64,000 nt of DNA from Epiperipatus broadwayi. Lineage: Eukaryota > Onychophora > Udeonychophora > Euonychophora > Peripatidae. The notes under the pieces were generated by a model. That model was not told the origin of the DNA. It saw only the letters and a list, made by a program, of their open reading frames with translations, and searched no databases. Below, piece after piece: positions 63,151 to 64,000 of the stretch. The DNA lies in assembly GCA_028023455.1 (NCBI GenBank), contig JAQFVV010012396.1, positions 24,385,330 through 24,449,329 of the forward strand. Direction: 5' to 3'. Every line of letters starts with the position of its first letter. Positions within the stretch are counted from its first letter, which is position 1. Made by a program: the position numbers and the translations under genes.

Positions 63151-64000
63151 CGCAAAATACATCATTCTGGCCTGGGCTTGGATAAATCTGAGGACTTTGG
63201 CAATCACACTACACTCAAGTCACTTCTTTTTATGAGACCAGGAGTGCTTTCCCAAACAATGGTCCTGCCTTTAGCTGATTTAGTTTTTCAAATCTTGTTT
63301 ACATTAATCTGAAATACAACCTATAGTTCAAAAAATTATTTTTTATTTATTTGGCTTTATTTGTTTCACAGGTAGCCCTGCTGTTAATAAATTTTGACAT
63401 TATTAATTAAATACCAAGTTAAATTTTAAATATATGTAGAAATAACGGAGTGCAATGGTAATGTTGTTATGATTTTTTAATTTTAATATAATTAGCCTTG
63501 AATTTAAAACAGACATTCAAACATATAATTGCATTTAACAAAACTTGAATTATCAAAATTGAACCTATATATTTTCAGGCTCTGAATTATTTTCATAAAT
63601 GCAAAATTATTTAAATAACGACAAGGATGTATTTGCATGATTTCAGATAATATATATATATTCAATGAGTTTTAACATCTTTCAAATCTCTAAATCTGAT
63701 TTTTGCCTTCTTAAAATTTACTTACATGTAACTTATTAAACAACTCTAGATTTAAAATTAAAAAAAAAAAAATAGAAAGGAAAAATAATGTATATATTTT
63801 GCCATTTACGATTTCTTCAAAAAAAATAGCAATTCTGTTGGACTGATCTCCTTCAGGCTAAAATAAGTTTTGAAATTCCTTTTTAATTTCGGCATTTATT
63901 GTCTTAAAAATCATTAGCACATTAAAAATAAACTTCATCAGTTTTGACTTTTTCCAAAATGTGTTTTTTTTTCTCACAGATATGAAAAACAAAATTATTT
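63151..64000. other. No gene seen
   Basis: 63160-63290 is slightly GC-richer with no identifiable frame. The remainder is AT-rich with A/T runs up to the window end. Confidence 0.45.

Overview
This window is animal (eukaryotic) repeat DNA. It is about three-quarters A+T by eye and full of (TA)n, (GATA)n and trinucleotide microsatellites, tRNA-derived SINE pieces and decayed LINE reading frames. No ribosome-binding sites, operons or long open frames occur. The longest uninterrupted frames, near 12 kb and 14 kb, are microsatellite artefacts. I cannot name the phylum. A very AT-rich, repeat-heavy invertebrate (planarian, cnidarian, mollusc or similar) fits, and nothing seen decides between them. 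I found no intact protein-coding gene. The only candidate promoter plus first exon is at 60.04-60.39 kb.

Layout. 0-9 kb: a palindromic repeat family (called PAL1 here), a retroposed tRNA-Gly SINE, a 389-bp hairpin, a retroposed type-II tRNA-like SINE, RTE-type LINE debris and a second dispersed family (PAL2). 9.4-11.2 kb: a CpG-bearing segment plus tandem repeat, bracketed by a 14-bp GC-rich inverted repeat. 12-23 kb: microsatellites, a 152-bp MITE-like palindrome, long hairpins, a 63-bp minisatellite, a complete PAL1 element with a 14-bp target-site duplication (TSD), and a 424-bp tandem repeat. 25.3-29.8 kb and 46.8-51.3 kb: two divergent copies, in opposite orientation, of a 4.3-kb element that appears non-coding. 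32.5-36 kb: LINE and PAL1 remnants. 42.4-42.9 kb: a decayed unknown coding segment. 45.5-46.4 kb and 53.9-54.3 kb: more PAL1, one copy nested inside a LINE endonuclease region. 58.0-59.7 kb: a complete PAL2 palindrome with a 15-bp TSD. 61.5-63.2 kb: reverse-strand RTE LINE debris.

The most interesting object is the 4.3-kb element (copies A and B). Each copy runs from TGTGCCC to GGGTACA and is embedded in (TA)n. Each carries a conserved CCAAT-TATA promoter, an AATAAA plus GT-rich poly(A) signal 2.4 kb downstream, and two hairpins near its 3' end. One hairpin shows a compensatory base-pair change between the copies. The copies are diverged from one another, yet each is flanked by its own long, nearly perfect direct repeat (about 87/88 bp and 58/58 bp), far longer than integrase-type TSDs.

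The second theme is that two unrelated families (PAL1, PAL2) are large foldback palindromes bounded by 12-16 bp TSDs. They look as if they were mobilised as hairpin-forming RNAs by target-primed retroposition. Everything here is by eye, so coordinates of degenerate elements are approximate to about 10-30 bp.
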